Source: Phoenix dactylifera (Eukaryota; Streptophyta; Magnoliopsida; Arecales; Arecaceae). From it: a stretch of 64,000 nt of DNA. Location of the stretch: NCBI RefSeq assembly GCF_009389715.1, contig NW_024067676.1:1307501-1371500 (forward strand). The letters run 5' to 3'. Below the pieces are notes generated by a model. The model worked only from the letters and a program-made list of their open reading frames with translations, ran no database searches and was not told where the DNA came from. Below, one piece after another: positions 8,488 to 17,860 of the stretch (position 1 is its first letter; the number at the start of each line of letters is the position of its first letter). The position numbers and the translations under genes are program-made.

Positions 8488-11025
8488 TCACTTTTCGCTG
8501 GCTTTTTTGACGAGGACCACGTTGGCGAGCCACTCCGGGTAGGCTATCTCCCGGATGAAGCCAGCTTCGAGGAGTTTGCTGACCTCCTCGGCTGCTGCTT
8601 GCTGTCGTTCAGGGGCCGCGCCTCGCTTCTTCTGCCGCACAGGCCTGCTAGTCAGCTTTACTTGGAGCCGGTGGACCATGATCTCAGGATCTATCCCTGG
8701 CATGTCTGCAGGCGACCATGCGAAGACATCCATGTTGTCCCGCAGGAAGTTGATGAGGCGACCCCTCTCGTGCTCATTGAGGCCGGAGCCAATCTGCACA
8801 GTTAGCTCAGGGGAGTTCTCTTGTAAGGGAACTTGAATCAATAACTCACCAGGCTCTATCCGCTCTTTTCGAGGGTCGTCCCGTGCTTCCATAACCTCAG
8901 TCGAGGGCTGGTCGGTTGTTGGGGCAGGCACCTTGGCCGGTCGCCTCGCCTCATGGGTCGCCAGGTAGCACCGCCTCGCCACCATTTGGTCTCCTCGAAC
9001 TTCGCCGACTCCCTGACTGGTGGGGAATCGCATGAGCAGATGGTGAGTCGAGACGACTGCTCGGAGGGCGTTGAGGCCTGGCCTTCCGAGGATGGCGTTG
9101 TAGACCGAGGGCAGGCGTATTACAAGGAAGCTCATACCCACGGTACTCTCTCGAGGAGCGAGCCCGGCTGTGACCAGAAGGTCAACCTCGCCCTCTACTG
9201 GGACTGAATCCCCAGTAAATCCAACTAACGGAGCATTCATCCTCCGTAGCTGTTCTTTGGTCATCCCCATTTTACAATACGCACCAAAGTACAGAACGTT
9301 CGCCGAGCTTCCATTATCAACTAAGATGCGTTTTACATCGAATTTATTTATAATCAGGGAGATGACCACGGCGTCATCATGGGGAGTTTCAACTCCCTCG
9401 AGGTCGTCATCCGAAAAGGAGATAGCTTCAGAGGTGCGCGGGCGCTTCGAAGAGGCTTCTTTCCCTGAGGCTTCTCCCGTCGAGGTCCCGCCTCGGATAG
9501 TGTTGATGACGCTGGCGATGGGCCTGTTGGCGTTTGAGCCTTCAGGCTGTGCTGCTCCTTCGGCCGGCTTCTTCCCTTCACGCCGGCCTTGTATGAACCG
9601 ATTGAGCACCCCTCGACGGATGAGTGCTTCGATCTCATTTCGGAGCTGATAACACTCCTCGGTATCATGGCCTTGATCCCGGTGATAACGGCAATACTTT
9701 CGGTTATCGCGCCGGGTTCTGGTGTCTGGCTTTGGAGGTGGGAGCCGGATTTGATCCCGGTGCTCGATCTCCATGAGAATTTCGGCCCGAGGAGCGTTGA
9801 GAGGAGTGTAACTTTCGTACCTCCTCTCGGGTACGGGGGCCCGTGGTGGGAACCTCTGCTGTGGTGGTCCCCTCGGCCGGGGCGGACTCTTTGGGCGGAG
9901 CGGATTCTTGGCTCGTTGCGGGGACGGGCTTCTGCGCTGGCTGCGCTCCTCGCGGCGTCTCTTCTTGGGATTTGGCTCGGCCCCGCTTCGCCTGGCTGCC
10001 ACGGCCTCTTCCGCCTTGGCGTATTTCCGCGCCCGGGCGAACATTTCGGTGAGGTCCGCGGGGAAACTCTTCTCGATCGAGAAGAGGAATCTGTAGGACC
10101 GGGCTCCAGCCTTCAGTACTGACATGGCGATAGACTGGTCGAGCTCCCGGACCTCCCATGTCGCAGCGGTGAACCGGTCCAAGTACTCCTTGAAGGACTC
10201 TCCCTCCTTTTGTTTGATGTCGAGGAGGGAGTCGGATGTCCGCCGCTGAGGCTGGCTGGCGGCAAAATTGCCAGCGAACTGCCTGCCGAGCTGCTCAAAG
10301 GAAGAGATAGTACTCGGCTTCAGCCCGGTAAACCAGAGCCGGGCTGGTCCTCGGAGCGTCGCCGGAAAGGCCTTGCACATCATGGCCTCCGAGGCTCCTT
10401 GCAGGGTCATTAAGACCCGGTAGCTTTCCAGGTGGTCCAGGGGATCAGTCTTGCCGTTGTAAGGCTCCACCTGGGGCATCTTGAACCGTTGTGGGACCGG
10501 TTCATCTTCAATCTCCGGGGAGAATGGTGACTCCGTACTGAACTCGAAGTCGCCGGCATACCCCGACCTTCTTCCGTGGAGTGCCTGAATTTGGCGCTCC
10601 AGCTTCTCGACCTTCCTGTCGAGTTCATTATTCTGGAGGGTGGCTGCGGCGGTTCGCTCGAGCGCAGGTTGCCCTGGAACCGACTCTGCTTCTGAAGGCT
10701 GCGGCCAGCCTCCGCGGCCTCTGGCTGGGTGCTCTCTCCAGAGGGAGGCCTGGACCTGAGAGTCCTGGCCTTGAAGGGGAAATTCGCTTGTAGGAGGCTC
10801 CGGTCCAACCGGAGCCGGAGGAGGCGGAGCCGCCGGAATGCCCCTGGATTGCAAGTTTTGAACGGCGGTAGCCAACACCTGCACTTGCTGTACCAGGGCA
10901 TCGAATTGCTCCGTCCGAACTTGGTGAACTGACTCAACCGGAGGTGGTGAGTTTCGGACGGAGTGTTCTGGACTTGGTGGAGGACGTCGAGGGGCGTTGG
11001 AAGCCCCTTTGCTTCTTAGCTTCAT
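8488..11025 (-). CDS. gag-pro: gypsy polyprotein, gag-protease part, ending at an in-frame TGA
   Basis: The ATG at 11025-11023 is the first in frame and lies about 35 bp from the LTR. The frame is also open upstream through the primer-binding site (TTG at 11058). Gag carries a retrotransposon gag domain (KMPQVEPYNGKTDPLDHLES through the RFTAAT region, roughly residues 180-340). A basic, Pro/Arg-rich linker follows, then a modified zinc knuckle CRYHRDQGHDTEEC near 450. The protease motif VDNGSSANVLY is near 570, and the N-terminus of RT ends at LVKKASEK. The next codon is TGA (8490-8488), then the same frame continues directly into the conserved RT block MCVDYTDLNKACPKD. The stop sits where related elements usually have Trp, so a G-to-A change is likely. 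Readthrough is possible but not shown. Confidence 0.9.
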   Translation of the reverse strand: MKLRSKGASNAPRRPPPSPEHSVRNSPPPVESVHQVRTEQFDALVQQVQVLATAVQNLQSRGIPAAPPPPAPVGPEPPTSEFPLQGQDSQVQASLWREHPARGRGGWPQPSEAESVPGQPALERTAAATLQNNELDRKVEKLERQIQALHGRRSGYAGDFEFSTESPFSPEIEDEPVPQRFKMPQVEPYNGKTDPLDHLESYRVLMTLQGASEAMMCKAFPATLRGPARLWFTGLKPSTISSFEQLGRQFAGNFAASQPQRRTSDSLLDIKQKEGESFKEYLDRFTAATWEVRELDQSIAMSVLKAGARSYRFLFSIEKSFPADLTEMFARARKYAKAEEAVAARRSGAEPNPKKRRREERSQRRSPSPQRAKNPLRPKSPPRPRGPPQQRFPPRAPVPERRYESYTPLNAPRAEILMEIEHRDQIRLPPPKPDTRTRRDNRKYCRYHRDQGHDTEECYQLRNEIEALIRRGVLNRFIQGRREGKKPAEGAAQPEGSNANRPIASVINTIRGGTSTGEASGKEASSKRPRTSEAISFSDDDLEGVETPHDDAVVISLIINKFDVKRILVDNGSSANVLYFGAYCKMGMTKEQLRRMNAPLVGFTGDSVPVEGEVDLLVTAGLAPRESTVGMSFLVIRLPSVYNAILGRPGLNALRAVVSTHHLLMRFPTSQGVGEVRGDQMVARRCYLATHEARRPAKVPAPTTDQPSTEVMEARDDPRKERIEPGELLIQVPLQENSPELTVQIGSGLNEHERGRLINFLRDNMDVFAWSPADMPGIDPEIMVHRLQVKLTSRPVRQKKRGAAPERQQAAAEEVSKLLEAGFIREIAYPEWLANVVLVKKASEK

Positions 11026-11040
11026 GGCAGCGAACTCGGG

Positions 11041-11057
11041 CCCTTCCTCTAGCGCCA
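11041..11057 (-). other. primer-binding site candidate
   Basis: The minus strand reads TGGCGCTAGAGGAAGGG, two bases after the LTR end CAACA. A TGG start complementary to a tRNA CCA end is the usual form. The first six bases match the TGGCGC start of tRNA-Asp-primed plant gypsy elements, but the rest does not, so the primer tRNA is not assigned. Confidence 0.65.
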
Positions 11058-11059
11058 AC

Positions 11060-12332
11060 TGTTGCTGGAAATTGGACCCGGGGGCCGCCGCAAAGCCGGG
11101 GAAGGAGGAGCTCCGCTGCTACAGGGGGCGGACGGCGGTGCGCCGGCCGGCTGCGTCCTCCACTGGACTGTGGGTGCCGGACCTCCAAGTGGAAAAGAGC
11201 AGCACGGACACAGTCGAGGAAGGAGGGAGTCCCGCTACAGGGATGGCGGATGGCTGCACGCTGGCTGCTGACGTCCTCTGGTGGGGGTGCGCCGGTCCCG
11301 CAGGAAAAACCGGTGGCCGGGCTTCCCGGCGCCGGCCCTCCGATGCCTAAGTTAGAGGGGGCAAGTATGTGGAGAGAGCGAGGAAGAGAGAGAGTGTATG
11401 CACAGAATATTTTTGTTAAGATGAAGCCAAGATGAATGCTTTGATGTCATCAATTGTGTCTGTTCCCCCCCCACTTTTTCCCCCAGGCTCCCCTTTTATA
11501 GTGGGGTTTTGCGTTACCTGGGAGGTGACAGGGGAGCTTGTCCCTTTTGTAATAATTGGGCGTGATTTGGCCCATTAATGGCGTAGTGGAGGATAAAGCC
11601 GAATCGGACCGGAGTCAGGGAGCTGTCACGGTCGATCGGACTTGTTGGAGTGGTTGAACCACCGGTCGTGGTGGGCCTGTGGTTCGTGGATGGTGAGTGC
11701 ATTAATTGCTGAATGAACCGGTGGTCAGGGGGAGCCATACGCCCTGACGGTTCATTGATCCGGAGATCGTCTTGAGCCGTGTTCATTTAATGACTGAGTG
11801 CATCGGAGACTTGAGAGAGTCTCATGCATTAATGGCGGGTCGTGCCGAATACCTGCGGAGATCTTATGCCTTGATGGCTAGAGATAATGGCAGGCGGCAA
11901 GTTGTAGTTGAGTTGTCAAATCCCCTAGAGGATTGAGTGCTTGTTAAGGCATCGGCTCGGCAGAAGTGCCGAGCCGAGCTGATCACCCGATGGGGCACCC
12001 TGTGGCGGGGTGAAGTATTCCTGCTCGGCGCCCTTTGAGCGAGCATCTTCTAACCGAGCGCCTTTACTTGGCGACATCTGATCGGCACCTTTTAGCCGAG
12101 CGCCTCTCTGGTCGGTATTGCCTGGTCGGCTCTTAATGGCCGAGCAGCTTTACTTGGCTATTACAATCGGGCGCCCTCTCTGGTCGGCGCTCTTTAGTCA
12201 TGCACCTCACTGGTCGGCACTCTTTGGCCGAGCAGCTCTCTGGTCGGCACTCTTTGGCCGAGTGTCTTTCCGGTCGGCGTTCTTTGGCCGAGCGCCTCCG
12301 TAACAGTATGACTTGGGGTTTTTCCCCTAACA
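11060..12332 (-). repeat. 5' LTR of gypsy element 1
   Basis: 1,273 bp, bounded on the plus strand by TGTTGCTGG at the left and CCCCTAACA at the right. The right boundary matches the end of the left LTR at 207, and the left boundary is confirmed by the adjacent primer-binding site. U3 (12332 down to about 11500) has degenerate 30-bp tandem units with GGCCGAGC...TGGTCGGC between about 12005 and 12297. R and U5 are downstream of the TATA box at 11493. Confidence 0.92.
11493..11501 (-). promoter_or_regulatory. TATA box of the gypsy LTR promoter
   Basis: The minus strand reads CTATAAAAG flanked by C and G runs, about 830 bp into the LTR. This would place RNA start near 11465 and leave about 400 bp of R-U5 before the primer-binding site, a normal arrangement. 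Confidence 0.75.
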
Positions 12333-13075
12333 CCAGAGATTGATGGTTAGGAAATCCTGATGTCTTTCCACCTGATGTTTTCCATTTGGGAAATCTGAAT
12401 TCAATGTCTAAATAGGGAAGTTTACTATGGCCATTATTAGAGATCACGTAACAATCTGCCTCACTCATAATATTTTTTTTTATTAGCATAATTTTGTGTT
12501 AATTTATATTATTTTTTTTTGTTCGCATAATTTTGTTAGAGTAATTTTAAAGATCACATGACAATATATATTACCTATAATATTTTTCATTGTTGGTGAG
12601 ATTCTATATCAGTCTATATTATTTTCTAAATTTGTACACAAATATGTATAACCTACCGAATATAAAGAAGAAGAAATAAAATTATTTTTTTTAAATTTTT
12701 CTCTTCTTCTGCAGGTATCTATGGCTGCTACTTTGTCTATCCAATATGTTTTGGTTTCATGCATTTAGATACGAGCCGTAGTTATGAAATCGGTGGTCGG
12801 TTAAAACTTTAAACCCCATTCGCTCGGAGTCTGATCCGCGTTCCCGAATCCGTTACTCCGCCACGTGCGTGACACCACCGACGAACTGGCGACAGCCGAA
12901 TAGGGGCAATTTGGTCATATAGTCTCCGTAGTCTCCCCGTCTTCAAAGCGACATCTGAGAGGACCTAAATGCTAAATCCCCTCCTCTCGAAACGGCGCAC
13001 ACCGTAATTTCCATCCCCATGCTCGCCGTCTGACCGCCGTTCAAGTAGAAGTCTATTCCTCGGCGGGCAAGAGAG
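12333..13075. other. SEC15 upstream region
   Basis: AT-rich host DNA from the gypsy insertion edge to the SEC15 start codon, GC-richer over the last 250 bp. It must contain the SEC15 promoter and 5' leader. I could not pick a convincing TATA box. The retrotransposon edge is only 743 bp from the ATG. Confidence 0.5.
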
Positions 13076-15511
13076 ATGCCGCGGAGGGTGGCTCCCGATT
13101 CCTATTCGGCCGCCGGCGGCGACGCGGAGCGGCAGGACCTCCACCAGCTCTCCTCGGCGATCTGCAACGGCGAGGACCTGGGCCCCTTCGTCCGCAAGGC
13201 GTTCGCCTCCGGCCGGCCGGAGTCCCTCCTCCAATCCCTCCGCCACTACGCCCGCTCCAAAGAATCCGAGATCGAGGAGGTCTGCAAGGCCCACTACCAG
13301 GACTTCATCCGCGCCGTCGATGACCTCCGCTCCCTCCTCTCCGACGTGGACTCCCTCAAATCCGCCCTCTCCGACTCCAACACCGCCCTCCAGTCCGCCG
13401 CCGGCCCACTCCTCTCCTTCCTCGATGCTTATTTAGAAGCACGCGCCGTCGCTCGCAACCTCTCCGCCGCCCTCGCCGCCGCCCGCCTCTGCGTCCGCGT
13501 CCTCGAGCTCCTTGCCCGCGCCAACGACCACCTCGCCTCCGACGACCTCTACCTTGCTCTCCGCTCCATCGACGCCGTCGAGCGCGACTTCCTCGATGCC
13601 GCCCCTCACCCCACCCTCCGCCGCATGCTCCTCCGCCTCATCCCCGCCGTCCGCTCCCACGCCGAGCGCAAGATCGCCAAGGAATTCTCCGATTGGATGG
13701 TCCAGATCCGCGTCGCCAGCCGCCACCTCGGTCAGGTCGCCATCGGCCGCGCCTCCGCCGCCCGCCAGCGCGAGGAGGAGCTCCGCATCAGGCAGCGCCA
13801 GGCCGAGGAGCAGTCCCGTCTCTCCCTCCGCGACGCCAACTCCTCATCCATCTACTCCCTCGAAGAAGACGATGACTCCGACGACCTTACCGCCGCTATC
13901 GCTGCCGCAAGGGGCGGCGGCGGCAGCGGCGCCGCTGTCGATGCCATTTTAGGTTTCGATCTCACCCCGCTCTACCGCGCCTACCACATCCACCAAACCC
14001 TTGGCCTTCAAGATCGATTCAAGCAGTACTACTTCGAGAACCGCAAGCTCCAGCTCACTTCTGACTTTCAAGTCTCCTCCATGACCCCATTTCTCGAATC
14101 ACACCAGACCTTCTTCGCCCAGATCGCCGGATTCTTCATCGTCGAGGACCGGATCCTGCGAACTGGCGGCGGATTGATCTCCCGGTCCGATGTCGATGCT
14201 CTCTGGGAGACCGCCATCGCCAAGATGGTCTCCGTCCTCGAGGATCAGTTCTCCCGGATGCAGACCGCCAACCACTTGTTATTGATCAAAGATTATGTGA
14301 GCCTCCTCGGTGTTACTCTCCGGCGATACGGCTACACCGTCGATCCGCTCCTCGACGTTCTGGCGAAGCACCGGGACAAGTACCACGACCTCCTACTATC
14401 CGACTGCCGCCGCCAGGTGTCCGAGGCCCTCGCGGCTGACAAGTTCGAGCAGATGCTCATGAAAAAGGAGTACGAGTACTCGATGAACGTGCTGTCATTC
14501 CAGATTCAGACCTCCGACATCACCCCTGCGTTCCCTTATGTCGCGCCATTCTCATCCACTGTCCCTGACCTCTGTCGAATCGTCCGGTCGTTCATTGAGG
14601 ACTCGGTCAGCTTCATGTCACACGGTGGCCAGCTTGATTTCTACCCCATTGTCAAGAAGTATCTCGATCGCCTCCTTGGGGAGGTCGTCGATGGTGCCAT
14701 CCTGCGCCTTGTTGAGGCTGGAGGCCTCGGTGTGTCCCAGGCCATGCAAGTAGCTGCCAACATGCCTGTGATGGAGCGGGCCTGTGACTTCTTCTTCCGC
14801 CATGCTGCACAGCTCTCTGGCATCCCCCTCCGCATTGCCGAGAGGGGCAGGAGGGAGTTCCCATTGAAGAAGTCTCGGGATGCGGCCGAGGAGCTTTTGC
14901 TGCGCTTGCTTGAGGCCAAGCTTGATGATTTTATGATCTTGACCGACACTGTGAGCTGGATGGCTGACGACCCGCCTCCAAATGGGAATGAGTATGCGAA
15001 TGAGGTAATTATATACCTTGAGACTTTGGTCTCCACCGCACAGCAGATACTGCCCATCCCAGTCCTCCGGCGGGTGCTTTGTGGGGTCCTCGCCCAGGTA
15101 TCTGAAAAGATCGTGGGGCTTTTCCTTAGTGATTCAGTCAAGAGGTTTAATGCAAATGCTGTGACAGGAATAGATGCTGACTTGAGGCTTTTTGAATCAT
15201 TTGCTGATAACCAATCCCATTTGTTTGGAGATACTGAGGACTTGGGTGCAAACGAACTGAAAATGCCTTTATTGGAAGCAAGGCAACTGGTTAATTTGCT
15301 CATGAGCAACCACCCAGAGAATTTTCTGAACCCAGTGATCCGGGAGAAGAGTTACAATAAGCTGGACTACAAGAAGGTAGCCACAATATCTGAGAAGTTC
15401 AGAGATTCATCAGATAGGCTGTTCTCAACCTTTGGTACAAGGGGTTCGAAACAGAACCCAAAGAAGAAATCATTGGATGCCTTGATAAAGAGGCTCAAGG
15501 ATGTGAGCTGA
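13076..15511 (+). CDS. SEC15B: exocyst complex component SEC15 (SEC15B-like), intronless
   Basis: 811 codons in one exon. The product is a subunit of the octameric exocyst, which tethers secretory vesicles to the plasma membrane; Sec15 links the complex to Rab GTPases on vesicles. The N-terminal part (about residues 20-200) has helical coiled-coil sequence including ESEIEEVCKAHYQDFIRAVD and SLLSDVDSLKSALSDSN, typical of Sec15. An acidic spacer (EEDDDSDDL, near 265) and a glycine run follow. The C-terminal half carries the Sec15 domain with FFFRHAAQLSG and the plant-conserved LDYKKVATISEKF near the end. The length fits plant SEC15 (around 790 aa in Arabidopsis SEC15B). The ATG follows GAGAG and begins the homologous region. 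The first kilobase is extremely GC-rich at third positions and the 3' half is not. It appears functional. SEC15A versus B is less certain than SEC15. Confidence 0.93.
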   Translation: MPRRVAPDSYSAAGGDAERQDLHQLSSAICNGEDLGPFVRKAFASGRPESLLQSLRHYARSKESEIEEVCKAHYQDFIRAVDDLRSLLSDVDSLKSALSDSNTALQSAAGPLLSFLDAYLEARAVARNLSAALAAARLCVRVLELLARANDHLASDDLYLALRSIDAVERDFLDAAPHPTLRRMLLRLIPAVRSHAERKIAKEFSDWMVQIRVASRHLGQVAIGRASAARQREEELRIRQRQAEEQSRLSLRDANSSSIYSLEEDDDSDDLTAAIAAARGGGGSGAAVDAILGFDLTPLYRAYHIHQTLGLQDRFKQYYFENRKLQLTSDFQVSSMTPFLESHQTFFAQIAGFFIVEDRILRTGGGLISRSDVDALWETAIAKMVSVLEDQFSRMQTANHLLLIKDYVSLLGVTLRRYGYTVDPLLDVLAKHRDKYHDLLLSDCRRQVSEALAADKFEQMLMKKEYEYSMNVLSFQIQTSDITPAFPYVAPFSSTVPDLCRIVRSFIEDSVSFMSHGGQLDFYPIVKKYLDRLLGEVVDGAILRLVEAGGLGVSQAMQVAANMPVMERACDFFFRHAAQLSGIPLRIAERGRREFPLKKSRDAAEELLLRLLEAKLDDFMILTDTVSWMADDPPPNGNEYANEVIIYLETLVSTAQQILPIPVLRRVLCGVLAQVSEKIVGLFLSDSVKRFNANAVTGIDADLRLFESFADNQSHLFGDTEDLGANELKMPLLEARQLVNLLMSNHPENFLNPVIREKSYNKLDYKKVATISEKFRDSSDRLFSTFGTRGSKQNPKKKSLDALIKRLKDVS

Positions 15512-17139
15512 AGCAGCGGCTTCATTATAGTAAGAGAGCATCTCTTTCACCTTGTTTTGTTAAATCTTGTGATTTAGAGTGTGCTTGTCATCTACTGATT
15601 GTCAGTCACTAACTTCTATTGTCGATACTTTCCATATTACTGCCTTTTAGTTCTACTTTTTGTGATGCTAGATACCTAGTGTATGCATGGAAAATATGTT
15701 CTTAGCTATTTTATTATATTCAGGTTATCAATTTGTATGCATTCAGAACTGCTTATTTCTTTTGTTTATATGGAGCTTGTAATAATCGAAAAAGTTGCAG
15801 GACGAAAAACCATTCTTTTAATTCAGTTTTTCCTCGGATCTTCTTGTTGCTCGTGCTATTTAACTTGTTATGGCAATTTCTTACAATGTGCTTTACTATC
15901 TTCTACATGTCATCTTTTCACAAAGATAAGTAAAAAAAATCATGATTACTTTGTATCGTTTTTCTTGGGCCTTATGCATTAACTGATGCATTCCTTCATT
16001 TGATCTTTGTCTAAACTTGTAGATGTTTTGTTTCTCCTGCCCAGCTTGCTTAACAAGGTGAAGCTCTGTAAATTAAATCATTGCCAACTATCATGTGGGT
16101 AATTTGATGCAATCTATAGTTAGATTGTGGTCTAAGATTAGGTAGCTCAATTTCAAGGATTCTATCAGGCTATTTTGCTTTACTTTGGCTTAAGGAGGTC
16201 TAGTATGAATCTCAGATATGTTTTTGTACTAATTCCTGTGTTTTGTTGGCTTGTGGCAGACTCGAGTTGGGATCGGGACAAGCATAACCCATACATGACT
16301 TGGTTTTCTTTTCGATCATGATTTTTGACTTGGACCTAACCCATTGGATGCAACCAATGCATTTAGATTTGGGCCAGATTCACTCTAGGTTTAGGTCCAA
16401 TGCACGATAAAAAAGGAAAAAATAGCACACTATTGATTATATCTGTAAAAGAGGAAATAATAGTTACATGATTAACAAGCTAAAAGAATTTTAAAAATGT
16501 CTTAATGTGAATTTTACTACTAATAGTCTAATATAGTTCAACCTTTATTGAATCTTCGAGCTACAAAAGGAATACCCTTACTACCCACTCTGCAAATCTG
16601 AATTTAGCAAGCAGGTGAATGATGGAGGGTTTAGGGATTTTAAAACTAGGGTGGAGTGGGTTAGGTCTAGATTGGATAAGGAAAAGATGTGACCTAAATC
16701 CAACCCATTTTGTCAAACAGGTCATCTTTGTTCCCTAGACATGAGCCACAGGTCCAAATAATCAGGTCGGTCTGGGCCTAAGCAGGTTGGGATTGGTTCA
16801 GTAAACACATGTTTAACTGGCCCATTTCCGACCCTACCTTTTTTTTTTTTAATGTGTCCGTGTGGGGTTAGCTTTTAGTTGTCTATTGGCTCCTAAAAAT
16901 GGAGATTGTATCTTGATTGTTCTGCCTTTTTGTTTGAGTTGAATTTGTTTTAGCAATTTTAGGGCAGATGTGCTGAAGTAAATTTAGGAGATTGAAAGGG
17001 CCCATGAAATTTTGAGCATCCTTGGACTTTTAAGGAGTGTGGCAAGTGATATTTCAAGATCGTGGATGTTGAATGATAATAATTAGAGAAAATTAGCTGA
17101 ACAATTGGAACATCTTGTCACTCGAGTATTTGGAAGCAT
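15512..17139. other. SEC15 3' flank and non-genic DNA
   Basis: T-rich 3' untranslated or flanking sequence to about 16050, then sequence full of GGTTGGG/GACCTAACCC-type degenerate motifs (16250-16830). The same composition recurs at about 19840-20030, so it is probably an old dispersed repeat. No coding region seen. Confidence 0.45.
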
Positions 17140-17860
17140 AAGATTGGAGTAAGGCCTGTAACATGTAGAGCCATCAGAACTTCCATCAAGGATGGGGCAG
17201 ATACTCCACTTTCTAGTGTTTCTTGGCTAAAGGATGAACCAGTTAGTCAAACTTTTGGATGCGATTTACTGGCAACTTGATGAAGAAGATACTAAAATTA
17301 TACAAATTCTTAGTAGTCAAAGGAACTCGCTGCCTCCCTCTTCTAGAGCAATTGTGGATATTTGGGAACTCATAAGTCACAAAGATCCCCTTATTGGAGA
17401 TTGCCAAACAAGTTGTATTGGATGCTTGATACTTCTTGGTGATACTCCCTCAAATCTGCTGAGAATTAATCAGATGCAGAAGGGAGGAGTGCAGCTGGAG
17501 TCACTTCATTTGTGCAAAACTGGCTGTGCCTGAAAGTGCTGCTCCTTTCTAAAGGCAGTGCACGGGAAGTGGGCTACATAGGATTTAAATCGTAGGTTAA
17601 GCAGTTGGCTACTATGTGTGTTCTCTGTTGAAATATAATGGACTGAGTCAGGTTTCCTTTTCCTGTTTCTGCTCTTCCTTTTGAGGATCGGCATGACATA
17701 CTAGTAATTCGAGAAGCAAGTTGATTGCTTTCAGGAGCTTCTTTAAAAGGGATACGAGTATCTTTCAGGTTGCTAGGTTTGCTATTTGTCCACTAATTTG
17801 GCATATATGGAGTGAAAGAAATGGTTGCATCTTTAAGGGGAGAGAATCAAAAAAGTAAGT
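17140..17860 (+). pseudogene. degenerate LINE (non-LTR retrotransposon) 3' coding relic
   Basis: Short pieces in shifting frames look like the region after the reverse transcriptase of plant LINEs. Near 17190-17270 the translation gives DGADTPLSSVSWLKDEPVS, like the usual DG...FW.D.WL...PL segment. Next comes WQLDEEDTKIIQILSS. At about 17763-17855 it gives ICPLIWHIWSERNGCIFKG, matching the IW..W.ERN.RIF motif that ends many plant LINE ORF2 proteins. Stops and frame changes separate the pieces, so it is dead. The 17234-17533 ORF lies inside it and is not a separate gene. Confidence 0.6.

Larger units (their letters stand above)
1..12332 (-). mobile_element. Ty3/gypsy LTR retrotransposon, Tat-like, nearly complete
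   Basis: Read on the minus strand the order is 5' LTR (12332-11060), primer-binding site (about 11057-11041), gag-protease-RT-RNaseH-second RNaseH-integrase (11025-5614), a long repeat-rich 3' region (about 5600-3000), an antisense gene (742-2987, plus strand), a G-rich polypurine tract (220-208) and the start of the 3' LTR (207 down to the window edge). The LTR ends are TGTTAGGG and CAGCAACA, a canonical TG...CA pair. The second, RVT_3-type RNaseH domain and the extra ORF between pol and the 3' LTR are known marks of the Tat lineage. The total length would be about 13.4 kb if the left LTR matches the right one. The target duplication cannot be checked because the left end is outside the window; the right flank begins CCAGA. 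Confidence 0.93.

Noticed and set aside
14641-15309. 222-codon minus-strand frame inside SEC15
   Set aside because: Antisense shadow of a strongly supported coding exon.
17234-17533. 99-codon frame as a separate gene
   Set aside because: It lies within the LINE relic and changes frame relative to the recognisable LINE pieces.
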